DNA of 64,000 bases from an uncultured Spirochaetales bacterium (GTDB lineage: Bacteria; Spirochaetota; Spirochaetia; JAFGXN01). The notes below the pieces were generated by a model. That model did no database searches, had not been told where the DNA came from, and saw only the letters and a list, made by a program, of their open reading frames with translations. The stretch covers positions 212,671 to 276,670 of the forward strand of contig CASEOG010000001.1 in the NCBI GenBank assembly GCA_949289575.1, given 5' to 3'. Numbering within the stretch: position 1 is the first letter of the stretch; the number at the start of each line of letters is the position of its first letter. Below are positions 23,290 to 31,510 of the stretch, piece after piece. The translations under genes and the position numbers were made by a program.

Positions 23290-24867
23290 TTATAATAAAG
23301 GCGAACCGATTCGTAAAACGGAGTGAAGCAGCCGGTTCGGCCACGACAGATTCCTGTAATAGCCTTCCGGGACCCGTTCCGATTTCTCCTTATCGGCCAG
23401 AAACTGCCGTTGAAGGCAGCCGATTTCGCCGGCATCGTAAAGCACCGCGTTGATTTCGTAATCGAGACGGAAGCTGCGGATATCGAAATTGCAGCTGCCG
23501 ACCGTCGCTATTTTCCCGTCGATGAGAACCATCTTGGTATGGTAAAACCCGTCCGTGTACCGGTAAATTTCGATTCCGCACGAAGTCAGATCATCAAAAT
23601 AGGTTTCCGCCACCAGATACGGAAGCCACTGATCGACAACACCCGTCGTAATAATCTGAATCTGAACTCCGCTCAAAGCCGCCGTCTGAAGGCTTTTCAG
23701 CACATTGTCGCTCGGAATAAAATAGGGGCTCTGAATACAAACGTAACGGTTCGCATTGGCAATGAGAGAACTGTAAAGCAGCTCGATCGCATCGAAAGAG
23801 GAATCGGGTCCCGAACAGATAATCTGAGCCAGAGACCGCTCTTCTTCTCCGGGCATCAGCGAGGCAAAAACGTCGTCCGTTGTCTCTTCGGGAAAATCGG
23901 ACTCCGAAACGGACGGCTGTTTCAGCTCTTTCCGGTCGGAATTGTGCCAGTCTATCTCGAAAATATCCTGCATATAGGCCGCCGAATCGCCTTCCAGACG
24001 AACCATTGTATCGCGCCACGTTTTGTACCATTTATCGGGTGCCGGGAAACGGTATTCGTCGCCGATATTCATTCCTCCCGTATAACACACTCTCTCGTCG
24101 ATGACCGCGATTTTACGGTGGGAACGGAAATTGATCTGACGATGGCCGATGTACGACAGCGGATCGAGAAAATAATGGAACCGGATACCGGCCGCTTTCA
24201 GTTTGCGGCGGTAAGAGAGAGAAATTTTCCCCCAACAGCCGATACTGTCGAAAATCAGACGGATACGCACACCCGCGCGAGCCCGCTCTTCCAAAATCGC
24301 CAGAATCTCTTTTCCGGTCCGGTCGGAATGCCAGATGTAAAATTCCATATCAACGGATTCCCGTGCCGCCTTCAAATCGGCAATCAGCGAATCGAACGCC
24401 TCGGGACCCGTAAAAAAAAGTGTTGTCGAAACATTGGCGGCCAGAGGTGCCCCGCAGGTGTCCAGCAGCATATGAACGGTTTTGAAACAGTCGGAATCGC
24501 GGGCGATACCGGCCACCGACTGCAGCAGATTACTGCTGCCCTCCGGATCGTTTTTGATTTTCAGTTTTTCGGCCAACCCTTCATTGGACATCGACGGAAT
24601 TACATCCAGCCATTTTTTCTGGGCATCAAGTCGGTTTCGGTAACGGCGGCGAAGCCGGTCTTCCGCCAAAATACTGAAAATCGTTTTGCGTTTTAAATTG
24701 ACTCCGAAAATAATGTAGATCAGCAGACCGAAAAACGGAACGAAAAGCAAAATGAAGAGCCACAGCAGATTGACTTCCGATGGGCGTTTGTTGTCGGTCA
24801 GCACAAAAACCGAGGCCAAAACAGCCAAACCCCAATAAACGATGTAGGCAATAAAAGCGATGTCCAT
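23290..24867 (-). CDS. cls: cardiolipin synthase, phospholipase D family
   Basis: A 525-residue membrane enzyme that joins phospholipids into cardiolipin. Two N-terminal membrane helices lie near 5-25 and 33-52, as in ClsA-type enzymes. Two phospholipase D HKD motifs follow: HRKIAVIDERVCYTGGMNIG near 258 and HTKMVLIDGKIATVGSCNFD near 434. The length is close to the usual 480-510. The start lies 1 base after the stop of the degenerate alpha/beta hydrolase gene, so the two are co-transcribed. That pairing suggests the hydrolase-like protein acts on or near membrane lipids, by inference only. Confidence 0.94.
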   Translation of the reverse strand: MDIAFIAYIVYWGLAVLASVFVLTDNKRPSEVNLLWLFILLFVPFFGLLIYIIFGVNLKRKTIFSILAEDRLRRRYRNRLDAQKKWLDVIPSMSNEGLAEKLKIKNDPEGSSNLLQSVAGIARDSDCFKTVHMLLDTCGAPLAANVSTTLFFTGPEAFDSLIADLKAARESVDMEFYIWHSDRTGKEILAILEERARAGVRIRLIFDSIGCWGKISLSYRRKLKAAGIRFHYFLDPLSYIGHRQINFRSHRKIAVIDERVCYTGGMNIGDEYRFPAPDKWYKTWRDTMVRLEGDSAAYMQDIFEIDWHNSDRKELKQPSVSESDFPEETTDDVFASLMPGEEERSLAQIICSGPDSSFDAIELLYSSLIANANRYVCIQSPYFIPSDNVLKSLQTAALSGVQIQIITTGVVDQWLPYLVAETYFDDLTSCGIEIYRYTDGFYHTKMVLIDGKIATVGSCNFDIRSFRLDYEINAVLYDAGEIGCLQRQFLADKEKSERVPEGYYRNLSWPNRLLHSVLRIGSPLL

Positions 24868-24868
24868 T

Positions 24869-25795
24869 TTATTTTCCTTTTTGGGCGATGCCGTTCAAAA
24901 CCGGCTGCGCCTCTTCCTTCGAAAAAAAGAGATGTGTGTCGGCTTCCGGCAGACGATTCTCCGCAATCCGTTTCATCAGAATCGGTGCCACTTTTCCCCC
25001 GGCAATCAGGTAAAGTGCCGTTTCGGAATGATTGATCGCCGCATAAAGCGGGCACAGATCACGCAGCGGCAAGCCGAGATATTTTTCGCAGTTGCGCAGC
25101 AGAAATTCGAGAATCAGCGAATCGAAGCGGCGCAAAAGGCGGCTGCGGCGAATGCGAAACTGAATCAGTTCCGTATACGACGGCCACACATCCTCGGCCA
25201 CGACGAAATCGATTTTCGGCGACCGGTCGAGCGCCAGCAACGCCGCCGCGGCGCCGCAACCGACACCGTAAAAGCCGACCCGGCGGTATTTTTTTTCGGC
25301 CGTCACCTCGCCGGCAATCCGCGCCAGATCTTCGCTTTCGCAGTAGCCGAGCGTAAACCGCTTTCCGTCGGAGGCCCCGTGCGCCCGCTGATCGAACGCC
25401 AGCACCGCCCACCCGCTCTCGATAAAAGGACGGCACTTTTCCCGCACCTGCGAGCGCGACCGGCCCTCTTCGTGAACAAAAATCAAAAGCCGCGATCCGT
25501 TCGGGTTCAGAAGCTCGCCGCGCAGTGTCAGCATCTCTTCATGACGGTGTTTTTTCCGTTTGAGCAGCACCGACTTGAACGCCGAATGACGTTTGCGCAC
25601 GGTAAACTCAACCGGGCGGCACTCCCCGTTTGCGGCCGCCGATTCGCCGAAGGCCGCGGACGGCTGCCGCCGTTTGGGCGGCACCGGCCGCATGGCTCTG
25701 ACAATCCGAAAGAAGCGGTGCAGGCGCACGGCGTAGAGAAAACAGAGCCACCCGAGAAACAGAAAAACGCAAAAAAGAATAAACGCGGTTCCCAC
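24869..25795 (-). CDS. membrane-anchored alpha/beta-hydrolase-like protein lacking the catalytic Ser
   Basis: A 308-residue protein with one N-terminal membrane helix (about 4-24), a basic linker, and an alpha/beta-hydrolase domain from about 85. The fold marks are LLIFVHEEGRSR (normally HGxG), VLAFDQRAHGASDGKRFTLG, and the nucleophile elbow GVGCG at 177-181. In the family GxSxG, the third position is the Ser nucleophile, and here it is Gly179. No clear Asp follows in the acid position (LIAGGKVAPILMK). It is probably a non-catalytic relative, unless Cys180 takes over. The start is GTG at 25795, with no Shine-Dalgarno and a possible -10 box 6 bases upstream. It forms an operon with cls. Confidence 0.75.
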   Translation of the reverse strand: MGTAFILFCVFLFLGWLCFLYAVRLHRFFRIVRAMRPVPPKRRQPSAAFGESAAANGECRPVEFTVRKRHSAFKSVLLKRKKHRHEEMLTLRGELLNPNGSRLLIFVHEEGRSRSQVREKCRPFIESGWAVLAFDQRAHGASDGKRFTLGYCESEDLARIAGEVTAEKKYRRVGFYGVGCGAAAALLALDRSPKIDFVVAEDVWPSYTELIQFRIRRSRLLRRFDSLILEFLLRNCEKYLGLPLRDLCPLYAAINHSETALYLIAGGKVAPILMKRIAENRLPEADTHLFFSKEEAQPVLNGIAQKGK

Positions 25796-25801
25796 GCTTC
25801 T

Positions 25802-25807
25802 ATCTTA
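25802..25807 (-). promoter_or_regulatory. possible -10 box of the hydrolase-cls operon
   Basis: TAAGAT exactly 6 bases before the GTG start, the same spacing as alaS, fliG and ispG. The -35 region is poor (a TTGCTG lies 20 bases upstream), so this is weak evidence. Confidence 0.35.
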
Positions 25808-25862
25808 TCAAAAAATCGGAAAAAGAACAGCAAAAAAGAATTTTTCTTTTGCCGAAAGAAAA

Positions 25863-25880
25863 GACGGCCCGAAGGCCGTC
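25863..25880 (-). terminator. intrinsic terminator of the 25889 lipoprotein gene
   Basis: A 7-base stem GACGGCC/GGCCGTC with a 4-base loop, 8 bases after the stop codon, followed on the minus strand by a T-rich run. Confidence 0.75.
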
Positions 25881-25888
25881 CCGAAATG

Positions 25889-27316
25889 TCAATTAATCGG
25901 GGTCAGGTAGGTGACGTTGGCATCGGCAGCCCCTTCTACGGATGTAATTTCCCCGGTAGAAGGATTGTATTTCCCGATCACACTGCGACCATCAGACAAA
26001 TCTGTAGCTCCGAAAGTCAGAGTTCCGTTTGTGTATGCCAGTTGATTGACCGAATAGTCGTCAAATTGATGAATAATTTCTTCGGTATGCGTTTGAAGAT
26101 CGATTTTGACTAATTTATATGCCAAATCACTGATTCCGGCTATATAACAACACGTATCGGAAGCGGCACAGGCATTAATCGATATATTCGAAATCAACGA
26201 GTGAACAGCGTAACGGCTCTTGTCGCTGCTGTACACAACGGCGTACGAATCGGAATTCAGAAGAATCATCTCTTCACCCACCCAAATTTCACGACTGAAA
26301 TTGAAAGAAAAGGATTGTCCGTATTCACAGACAACCTCTTCCGTCATGGTCCGGTTTTCCCGGTCGATTACATATTTGACCAACGAATCGCCGCTTTCAC
26401 CTGATTGTATTCCGTAAATATTTCCGTCGGCATTTCGAAATAAGTACATTCCCAAAATTTCTTTTCCGACAATTTTCTGCCCGCCGAGACCGGTGATTAA
26501 TTTTGTGAACCAGGAGTCTCCCCGCTTTGTGGTTCCCACATATATCAGATTATCAAATTGATCAACAACAAATCTGAAAGCAGGATTGTCGACCGGGTAA
26601 TTTATATGTTCCAGATAGTCCTCATACGGCAAGATGTTTTTTGCCCAGATATTTGCCGGATCGGAAATATTTATTTTAACAATATCGTAAGTCTTTCCTT
26701 CGGGCGAAAACGGGATTCGTGTTTTATAATAAAGAGAGCTTTCCCCCGAATAAACCAAAGGCGAGTCAGCAAAATTTGCCTCTCCGTTTGACTGCGGTAC
26801 GCCGAACTCTTCCAACGAATAGGCCTTTCCCGTCGTTTTATTGATCAGGTAGGCAATGTTTTGCCGGATGGTCGGGTTGTAAAACTCGGTAATCACGTAG
26901 TCGGTGCCCGCCTCGTAAACGGCGACCGGCCGCAGTTGGGCGGTGTTTTCGTTTTTCTCGTTGCCCCATGTCAGGCTGATTTCGACCGCCTTGCCCTCTT
27001 TGGTAATTTTAAACAGCACCGAACCGGCAAACCCGCGCGCGGCCGCCCTCTCGCCAATCGTGCGCGCCGTAACGCCTGCTTTGGCCGACACAGTTTCCCC
27101 CGCTTCCGTCGGCGTCGAAATGTAAATACTTTCGGCATCGGCAATGTCCATCGACACCAGTTCGGCCGCAGCCGTACTCGTAGCGCCGCCGTTACCGCTG
27201 CCAGACGGGGTGTTGTTGCCCGTACCGCCGCCGTTGCCGGCGTCCGTACCCGTTTGAGGATCGCAGCCTGTCATCAAAGTGACCAATACTGTTATAAGAA
27301 TGAAAAATTTTTTCAT
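25889..27316 (-). CDS. lipoprotein of a tandem paralogous pair, beta-propeller-like (copy 2)
   Basis: A 475-residue surface or periplasmic lipoprotein of unknown function. The signal peptide ends with lipobox LMTGC (Cys18), followed by a Gly/Asn/Thr/Ser-rich flexible linker to about residue 50. The rest is a string of beta-strand units of the type seen in propellers (NLIYVGTTKRGDSWFT, GTLTFGATDLSDGRSVIGKY). It shares with the upstream gene at 27477 the segments ADAES/NIYI, FKITKEG, NKTTGKAYSL...GVP and a terminal VTYLT-type strand. The two are therefore duplicates. AAGGAG precedes the ATG and a terminator follows. I see no catalytic motif; ligand binding or surface interaction is a guess. Confidence 0.7.
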   Translation of the reverse strand: MKKFFILITVLVTLMTGCDPQTGTDAGNGGGTGNNTPSGSGNGGATSTAAAELVSMDIADAESIYISTPTEAGETVSAKAGVTARTIGERAAARGFAGSVLFKITKEGKAVEISLTWGNEKNENTAQLRPVAVYEAGTDYVITEFYNPTIRQNIAYLINKTTGKAYSLEEFGVPQSNGEANFADSPLVYSGESSLYYKTRIPFSPEGKTYDIVKINISDPANIWAKNILPYEDYLEHINYPVDNPAFRFVVDQFDNLIYVGTTKRGDSWFTKLITGLGGQKIVGKEILGMYLFRNADGNIYGIQSGESGDSLVKYVIDRENRTMTEEVVCEYGQSFSFNFSREIWVGEEMILLNSDSYAVVYSSDKSRYAVHSLISNISINACAASDTCCYIAGISDLAYKLVKIDLQTHTEEIIHQFDDYSVNQLAYTNGTLTFGATDLSDGRSVIGKYNPSTGEITSVEGAADANVTYLTPIN

Positions 27317-27365
27317 ATCGTTTCTCCTTTTTGTTTTTCGTAATTTCGATTATTCGGAATCATAG

Positions 27366-27405
27366 AAAACCGGCCCGACTTCGACGATACCGAAGCCGGT
27401 CCGGT
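27366..27405 (-). terminator. possible terminator between the paired lipoprotein genes
   Basis: An imperfect hairpin with arms rich in CCGG and CTTCG/CGAAG and one bulge, followed on the minus strand by TTTTC. It lies in the 160-base gap after the 27477 gene. If active, the downstream lipoprotein needs its own promoter. Confidence 0.45.
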
Positions 27406-27476
27406 CCGGTTCATGGTTTCGGAACCGCGAAGAAAAGCTCCGCCTTTCTCGCAGACAACCGGTTCCGCTCCCCGAC

Positions 27477-28763
27477 CTACTTTATCCTCGTCAGATAAAG
27501 CACCTTGCTGTTCGACGTTTCGTCGAGCACGTTCATCTTGCCCGTTCCGTCGAATTCGCCCATGATAATCGCCCCGTCCTTCATCCGCAGCGCATTGACC
27601 GTCAGCCGGTCGCCCGCATAAACCATATTATACACTTCGTAATCCCCGGGTGTGTAGAGATCGCTCCAGACACCCGTCACCGGATTGATCCGAATCACCC
27701 GCGGCTCACCGTTGCTCTCGCCGGCAATAAACAGCTCCTCTTCCGACTGCGTCACCGTCTGAATGTTTGTCAAAGCGGGAACTCCCTCAACCAAATGCGG
27801 CTTGCCCTCGGGATTGTAAACTTCGAGCAATTGTCCTTCGTTATTCAGAATATATGCCCGACCGCCTGATTCCAGATAATAACTGTCGCCTCCAATATAA
27901 AAATCCACATTCCCGTATTCCGTCTCCGTAACCTTTTGCCCCTCAATGTCCAGCCGGTAAATCGGATATCTGTATTCCCAGGTTGTTTCATCATATACCT
28001 GGTCACCTACACAATACAGCTTCCCGTCCGACGCCGTCCAATAAAAACTGAAATAATCGATATTCAAATTCTTATATCCGCCGCCGGCAAAAACCAGACG
28101 AACACCGCTATTATTAGATCCAAAATGGGAATAGATAACATTACCGGCAACATCGACCATATATCGATCCAACTGTTGAGATCCGTCATTTACTGATGTC
28201 AGCGCTTTGGCTAACACCTTTTCGGGATTTGAGACATTGACACAATATAATTCGTAATTTTTTCCATTTCCATATTCAGAGGTTGAATAGTAGAGATTAT
28301 TTTGTCCATCGGAAAGAACAACCGGATGATTTTCAAAATCGTTTACCGGCCCATCAGGCACGCCCACATTTCCCAGCGAATAGACTGCACCCGTCTTTTT
28401 GGAAGCGAGATGAGACATTTGCTGTCCGTCATTGTCGTAATTGTCGTAAACAACAATGAAATAATCGTCATTGGCATGATACAGCGCGGTCGGTTTTAAT
28501 TTTTCCGTTGATTCCGTCTCGCCCTTATCGTTTGTAAATGTGACCTCGATGACAATTCCCTCTTTTGTAATTTTGAACATGACATTGCCTTCCGCATCAC
28601 GGGCAGCCGCTTCCTCTGTTTTTGATTTCGGCGCCAGATAAAGATTTTCGGCATCGGCAATCGACAAAGCAGAAACATTGCCGTAACCGCCGTCACCGTA
28701 ACCGCCGTCACACCCCGTCAGCAGCACCAGAGCCGCCAAAACAACCGTTAAACCTCTTTTCAT
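27477..28763 (-). CDS. lipoprotein of a tandem paralogous pair, beta-propeller-like (copy 1)
   Basis: A 428-residue lipoprotein, paralogous to the 25889 gene. The signal peptide carries lipobox LLTGC (Cys18) and a short Gly/Tyr-rich linker. After LSIADAENLYLAPKS come the shared FKITKEG segment, SKKTGAVYSLGNVGVPDG, and repeated beta units (GGDSYYLESGGRAYILNNEG, PRVIRINPVTGVWSDLYTPG) that look like propeller blades, ending in KVLYLTRIK. The ATG at 28763 is chosen because GGAGGAGGG precedes it and it starts the signal peptide; the longer reading frame crosses the homopolymer. The promoter contains a 19-base T tract (28825-28843), so expression may be phase-variable. The function is unknown. Confidence 0.72.
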   Translation of the reverse strand: MKRGLTVVLAALVLLTGCDGGYGDGGYGNVSALSIADAENLYLAPKSKTEEAAARDAEGNVMFKITKEGIVIEVTFTNDKGETESTEKLKPTALYHANDDYFIVVYDNYDNDGQQMSHLASKKTGAVYSLGNVGVPDGPVNDFENHPVVLSDGQNNLYYSTSEYGNGKNYELYCVNVSNPEKVLAKALTSVNDGSQQLDRYMVDVAGNVIYSHFGSNNSGVRLVFAGGGYKNLNIDYFSFYWTASDGKLYCVGDQVYDETTWEYRYPIYRLDIEGQKVTETEYGNVDFYIGGDSYYLESGGRAYILNNEGQLLEVYNPEGKPHLVEGVPALTNIQTVTQSEEELFIAGESNGEPRVIRINPVTGVWSDLYTPGDYEVYNMVYAGDRLTVNALRMKDGAIIMGEFDGTGKMNVLDETSNSKVLYLTRIK

Positions 28764-28817
28764 TACTCCCTCCTCCGAAAAACAGATTATTCTCATTTCG
28801 TTTACAAAAAAGATGTC

Positions 28818-28847
28818 ATATTGTAAAAAAAAAAAAAAAAAAATCAA
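28818..28847 (-). promoter_or_regulatory. promoter of the 27477 lipoprotein with a homopolymeric spacer
   Basis: TTGATT at 28847-28842, then a spacer made almost only of T, then CAATAT at 28823-28818 (18-base spacer) or TATGAC at 28820-28815 (21-base spacer). Changes in tract length would alter the spacing and so the promoter strength. Confidence 0.45.
28825..28843. repeat. 19-base A/T homopolymer
   Basis: Nineteen consecutive A on the plus strand (T on the minus strand), the longest homopolymer I see in the window. It lies 62-80 bases before the lipoprotein ATG at 28763, in its promoter region, and about 40 bases before the tRNA-Asp promoter on the other strand. Confidence 0.95.
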
Positions 28848-28882
28848 GTATCGAATTTTGTTAAAAAAATTCAATGAACCGC

Positions 28883-28911
28883 TTGACAGATTGCCGTTTT
28901 TCGGGCATAAT
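28883..28911 (+). promoter_or_regulatory. sigma-70 promoter of tRNA-Asp
   Basis: A perfect -35 TTGACA at 28883-28888, a 17-base spacer and a -10 CATAAT at 28906-28911, 12 bases before the tRNA. An A-tract at 28863-28869 sits where an UP element would be. Confidence 0.85.
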
Positions 28912-28923
28912 CGCCTTACAAAC

Positions 28924-28998
28924 GCGGGTTTAGCGAAGTTTGGTTATCGCGCGGCCCTGTCAAGGCCGAGATCACGGGTTCAAGCCCCGTAACTCGCG
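28924..28998 (+). tRNA. tRNA-Asp (GTC)
   Basis: A 75-base cloverleaf. The acceptor stem GCGGGTT pairs with AACTCGC (one G-T pair). The D stem is GCGA/TCGC and the anticodon stem CGGCC/GGCCG. The loop CTGTCAA carries the anticodon GTC at 28959-28961. The T arm is ACGGG/CCCGT with TTCAAGC. The discriminator base at 28998 is G, as expected for tRNA-Asp. The 3' CCA is not encoded; the sequence continues TCA, so CCA must be added by nucleotidyltransferase. It has its own promoter and terminator and is a single-gene unit. Confidence 0.97.
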
Positions 28999-29000
28999 TC

Positions 29001-29029
29001 AGGCACCTTTTCGAAGGTGCCTTTTTTTT
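29001..29029 (+). terminator. intrinsic terminator of tRNA-Asp
   Basis: A 9-base perfect stem (AGGCACCTT/AAGGTGCCT) closed by a TTCG tetraloop at 29010-29013, then a run of T to 29029. Confidence 0.95.
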
Positions 29030-29053
29030 ATCCGAAAACGGGTCAAAGAAAAC

Positions 29054-29082
29054 TTGAACTTTTTTCCGATTTCCTTTATTCT
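29054..29082 (+). promoter_or_regulatory. possible promoter of the MMPL exporter gene
   Basis: TTGAAC at 29054-29059, 17 bases, then TATTCT at 29077-29082. A TATGAT at 29085-29090 is closer to the gene but lacks a -35. AGGAGG follows at 29091. Confidence 0.4.
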
Positions 29083-29107
29083 TATATGATAGGAGGGAAC
29101 GCCACTC

Positions 29108-31459
29108 ATGAATTTCCTGATGAACAACAAGAAGCTGGTCATTTTGCTGACGGTCATTCTGTCCGTGCTGGTCGGACTGGCGACGGTGCGTCTGCGAATG
29201 GACTCCAGTATCTCTTCGGTGCTTCCGACCGGCGATGCCGATTATCAATATAACAACCGGATTTCCGAAGATTTCGGCAACAGTCAGGAGATCATCATTC
29301 TTTTGACCTCTCCCTCGTCCGTTTATACGGAAGGCAATCTCAACCTCATTCAGAATATCACCCTCTACCTCAAACAGAAAAAAGAAATTCAGGCGGAAGG
29401 AGTGGCGAGCATCACCGCCATTTTGCAGCAGTACAATCCCGATTCGGAAACGCTCGACATCAGACCCGACACAATCGCCTCCATAGAACGGCGCATCGAC
29501 AACAATCCGCTGGCGGTCAATCAGATTGTCGATCCCGAAAAGAAAATCACGCTGGTGCGGGCGCCGCTCACGGTCGAGGCGGCCAACAACGAACAGTCCA
29601 CGGCCGTTTTCATCGCCAAAATGAAGAGCGACATCGAAACGATGCTCTCCGAGGCGCGCGACAGCGACAAACCGGCACTCTCTTCCGATTTCACCGTCGA
29701 ATACACGGGAACACCGATTATCAATACCGATATCACCAATTACATGGTGATGGATTTGATTGTTCTTTTCCCGCTGGCCGTGCTGGTTGTCATGGTGTCG
29801 ATTTTTCTGATGCTGAAGAGTTTCCGCGGCATGCTGATTCCGCTGGTCATCACGCTGCTGAGCGTTTTGTGGACATTCGGCGTCAAAGGACTCTTCGGCG
29901 TACCGCTGACGCTGACCGAAACGGTCATTCCGGTCGTGCTGATTTCGATTGCCAGTGCCGACGGGATTCACATTACGCAACAGTCACTCTACTTTATCCG
30001 GCAGGGGGTTCCGGGACAGCCGGCCGTCCTCGACTCGATTAAATTCGTGCGTCTGCCGATTATTCTTTCGGCGGTGACGACGGCGCTCGGGTTCGGGTCG
30101 CTGGTCTTTTCGCCGGGACAGTCGATGAAGAATATGGGGCTTTTTCTCGCATTCGGTGTTTTGATTGCGATGGCCTTCACCCTCTATCTGGCGCCGGTGC
30201 TGATTTCCTATTTCAAACCGCCGCAACCGAAATACCGCAAAAAAGCGCTGTCCGACAAGGCGGCTTCGGCGGCCGCCAAAACGGTCCGCAACCGCGATCT
30301 GGCGCTGACGGTCGGAGACTGGGTGGTCAAAGCCCGCTGGGGCATCTTCGCCCTGACTCTCGCGCTGATTGCCGTCTGCATCCCCGGTATGGTCAACATC
30401 AAAACCGACCTCGACGAGGTGCGTTACTTCAAAGAAGGGGCGCCGGTGCGCACCGCCACCGAAAAAATCGAGCAACACCTCGGCGGCATCACCAACGTCT
30501 ATCTGGTGCTCGAAAGTCCGAAGAAAAACGGAGTGCGTTCCGTCGATACGATGACCGATATGACAAAAATCGCCGAGGCCGCACGCGAGCAGGAGAGCGT
30601 TTCGTTCGTCACCTCCTATGCCAGCTACGTCCGGTACCTCAACTATATTTTCAACAAGCAGCAGCCGGAAAAGTTTGCACTGCCCGAAAGCCGCCTCTAC
30701 ACGCAGCGCTTCATCAACACCCTCGAGTTTACCAACCAGGTGCCGAAAAACGAAGTACGCAAATACATGACCGCCGACGGAACGAAAGCCAACATTCTCA
30801 TCCGCCTCAGCAACGGCAACACGGTGGAGATGCAGAAACTCTCCGACCGCCTCGATCCGATTCTGCGCGAGATGGGCTACTACGAAGCCGGCAGCAAAGA
30901 GATTCCCGAGGGAGCGCCGACTTACAAATTCGCCGGCGACTACATCAAAATCAAAAACGGATCGCTGATTGTCTCGACCCAGATCGGTTCGCTGATCGGT
31001 GCGATTATCACGATTTTCGTTTTTATTTCCATTATATTCAAATCGCCGTTGGTCGGTCTGCTGATTACAATTCCGGTCAGTATTGCCGTTTTTCTCAACT
31101 TTACGGTGATGTGGCTGCTCGGCATCAGCCTCAACCCGGCGACCGCCATTATCGCCAATGTCGGTGTCGGTGCCGGTGTCGATTATGCGATTCACTACTA
31201 CAGCCGTTTCAAGCGGATTTTCCTGCTGTCGCAAAACTACCGGCAGAGTCTGGTCGATGCCTTCGCCGAAAGTTACCGCAGTATTTTTTCGAATGCGGTG
31301 TCGGTGGCCGTCGGTTTTCTGATTCTGCTTTTCAGTCAGTACACCATTATCCGCAACTTCGGTATGATTATTTCGCTGACGATGATAACCTCCGCCCTCG
31401 GTGCGCTGACCATTCTGCCGATGCTGCTGTCGATTTTTAAGGTAAAAGTCAGAAAATAA
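29108..31459 (+). CDS. MMPL/RND-superfamily exporter
   Basis: A 783-residue inner-membrane transporter of the Patched/MMPL branch of the RND superfamily. It has two halves, each with one membrane helix, a large extracytoplasmic loop and five more helices. First half: helix near 9-26, loop to about 205, helices 207-375. Second half: helix near 415-432, loop to about 625, helices 630-780. Half-repeat motifs are VPVVLISIASADGIHITQQ and NVGVGAGVDYAIHYYSRFKR, the latter with the Asp-Tyr of proton-driven RND proteins. Such exporters often carry lipids or hydrophobic molecules to the outer membrane. AGGAGG lies 11 bases before the ATG. lon follows with its own promoter. Confidence 0.88.
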   Translation: MNFLMNNKKLVILLTVILSVLVGLATVRLRMDSSISSVLPTGDADYQYNNRISEDFGNSQEIIILLTSPSSVYTEGNLNLIQNITLYLKQKKEIQAEGVASITAILQQYNPDSETLDIRPDTIASIERRIDNNPLAVNQIVDPEKKITLVRAPLTVEAANNEQSTAVFIAKMKSDIETMLSEARDSDKPALSSDFTVEYTGTPIINTDITNYMVMDLIVLFPLAVLVVMVSIFLMLKSFRGMLIPLVITLLSVLWTFGVKGLFGVPLTLTETVIPVVLISIASADGIHITQQSLYFIRQGVPGQPAVLDSIKFVRLPIILSAVTTALGFGSLVFSPGQSMKNMGLFLAFGVLIAMAFTLYLAPVLISYFKPPQPKYRKKALSDKAASAAAKTVRNRDLALTVGDWVVKARWGIFALTLALIAVCIPGMVNIKTDLDEVRYFKEGAPVRTATEKIEQHLGGITNVYLVLESPKKNGVRSVDTMTDMTKIAEAAREQESVSFVTSYASYVRYLNYIFNKQQPEKFALPESRLYTQRFINTLEFTNQVPKNEVRKYMTADGTKANILIRLSNGNTVEMQKLSDRLDPILREMGYYEAGSKEIPEGAPTYKFAGDYIKIKNGSLIVSTQIGSLIGAIITIFVFISIIFKSPLVGLLITIPVSIAVFLNFTVMWLLGISLNPATAIIANVGVGAGVDYAIHYYSRFKRIFLLSQNYRQSLVDAFAESYRSIFSNAVSVAVGFLILLFSQYTIIRNFGMIISLTMITSALGALTILPMLLSIFKVKVRK

Positions 31460-31460
31460 T

Positions 31461-31489
31461 TTGCACCCGCTTCTTTTTTTGAGTATATT
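31461..31489 (+). promoter_or_regulatory. sigma-70 promoter of lon
   Basis: A -35 TTGCAC at 31461-31466, a 17-base spacer and a -10 TATATT at 31484-31489, 21 bases before the lon ATG. No CIRCE or other heat-shock operator is visible. Confidence 0.65.
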
Positions 31490-31510
31490 AAAAGAAAAAG
31501 GAAAAAACGG

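Noticed and set aside
28825..28843. The homopolymer as a coding-phase switch within the lipoprotein
   Set aside because: The longer reading frame that crosses it has no ribosome-binding site. The ATG at 28763 has GGAGGAGGG and begins the signal peptide, so the tract is upstream of the gene.
28998..29001. Encoded CCA end of tRNA-Asp
   Set aside because: The bases after the discriminator are TCA, not CCA, so CCA is not encoded.
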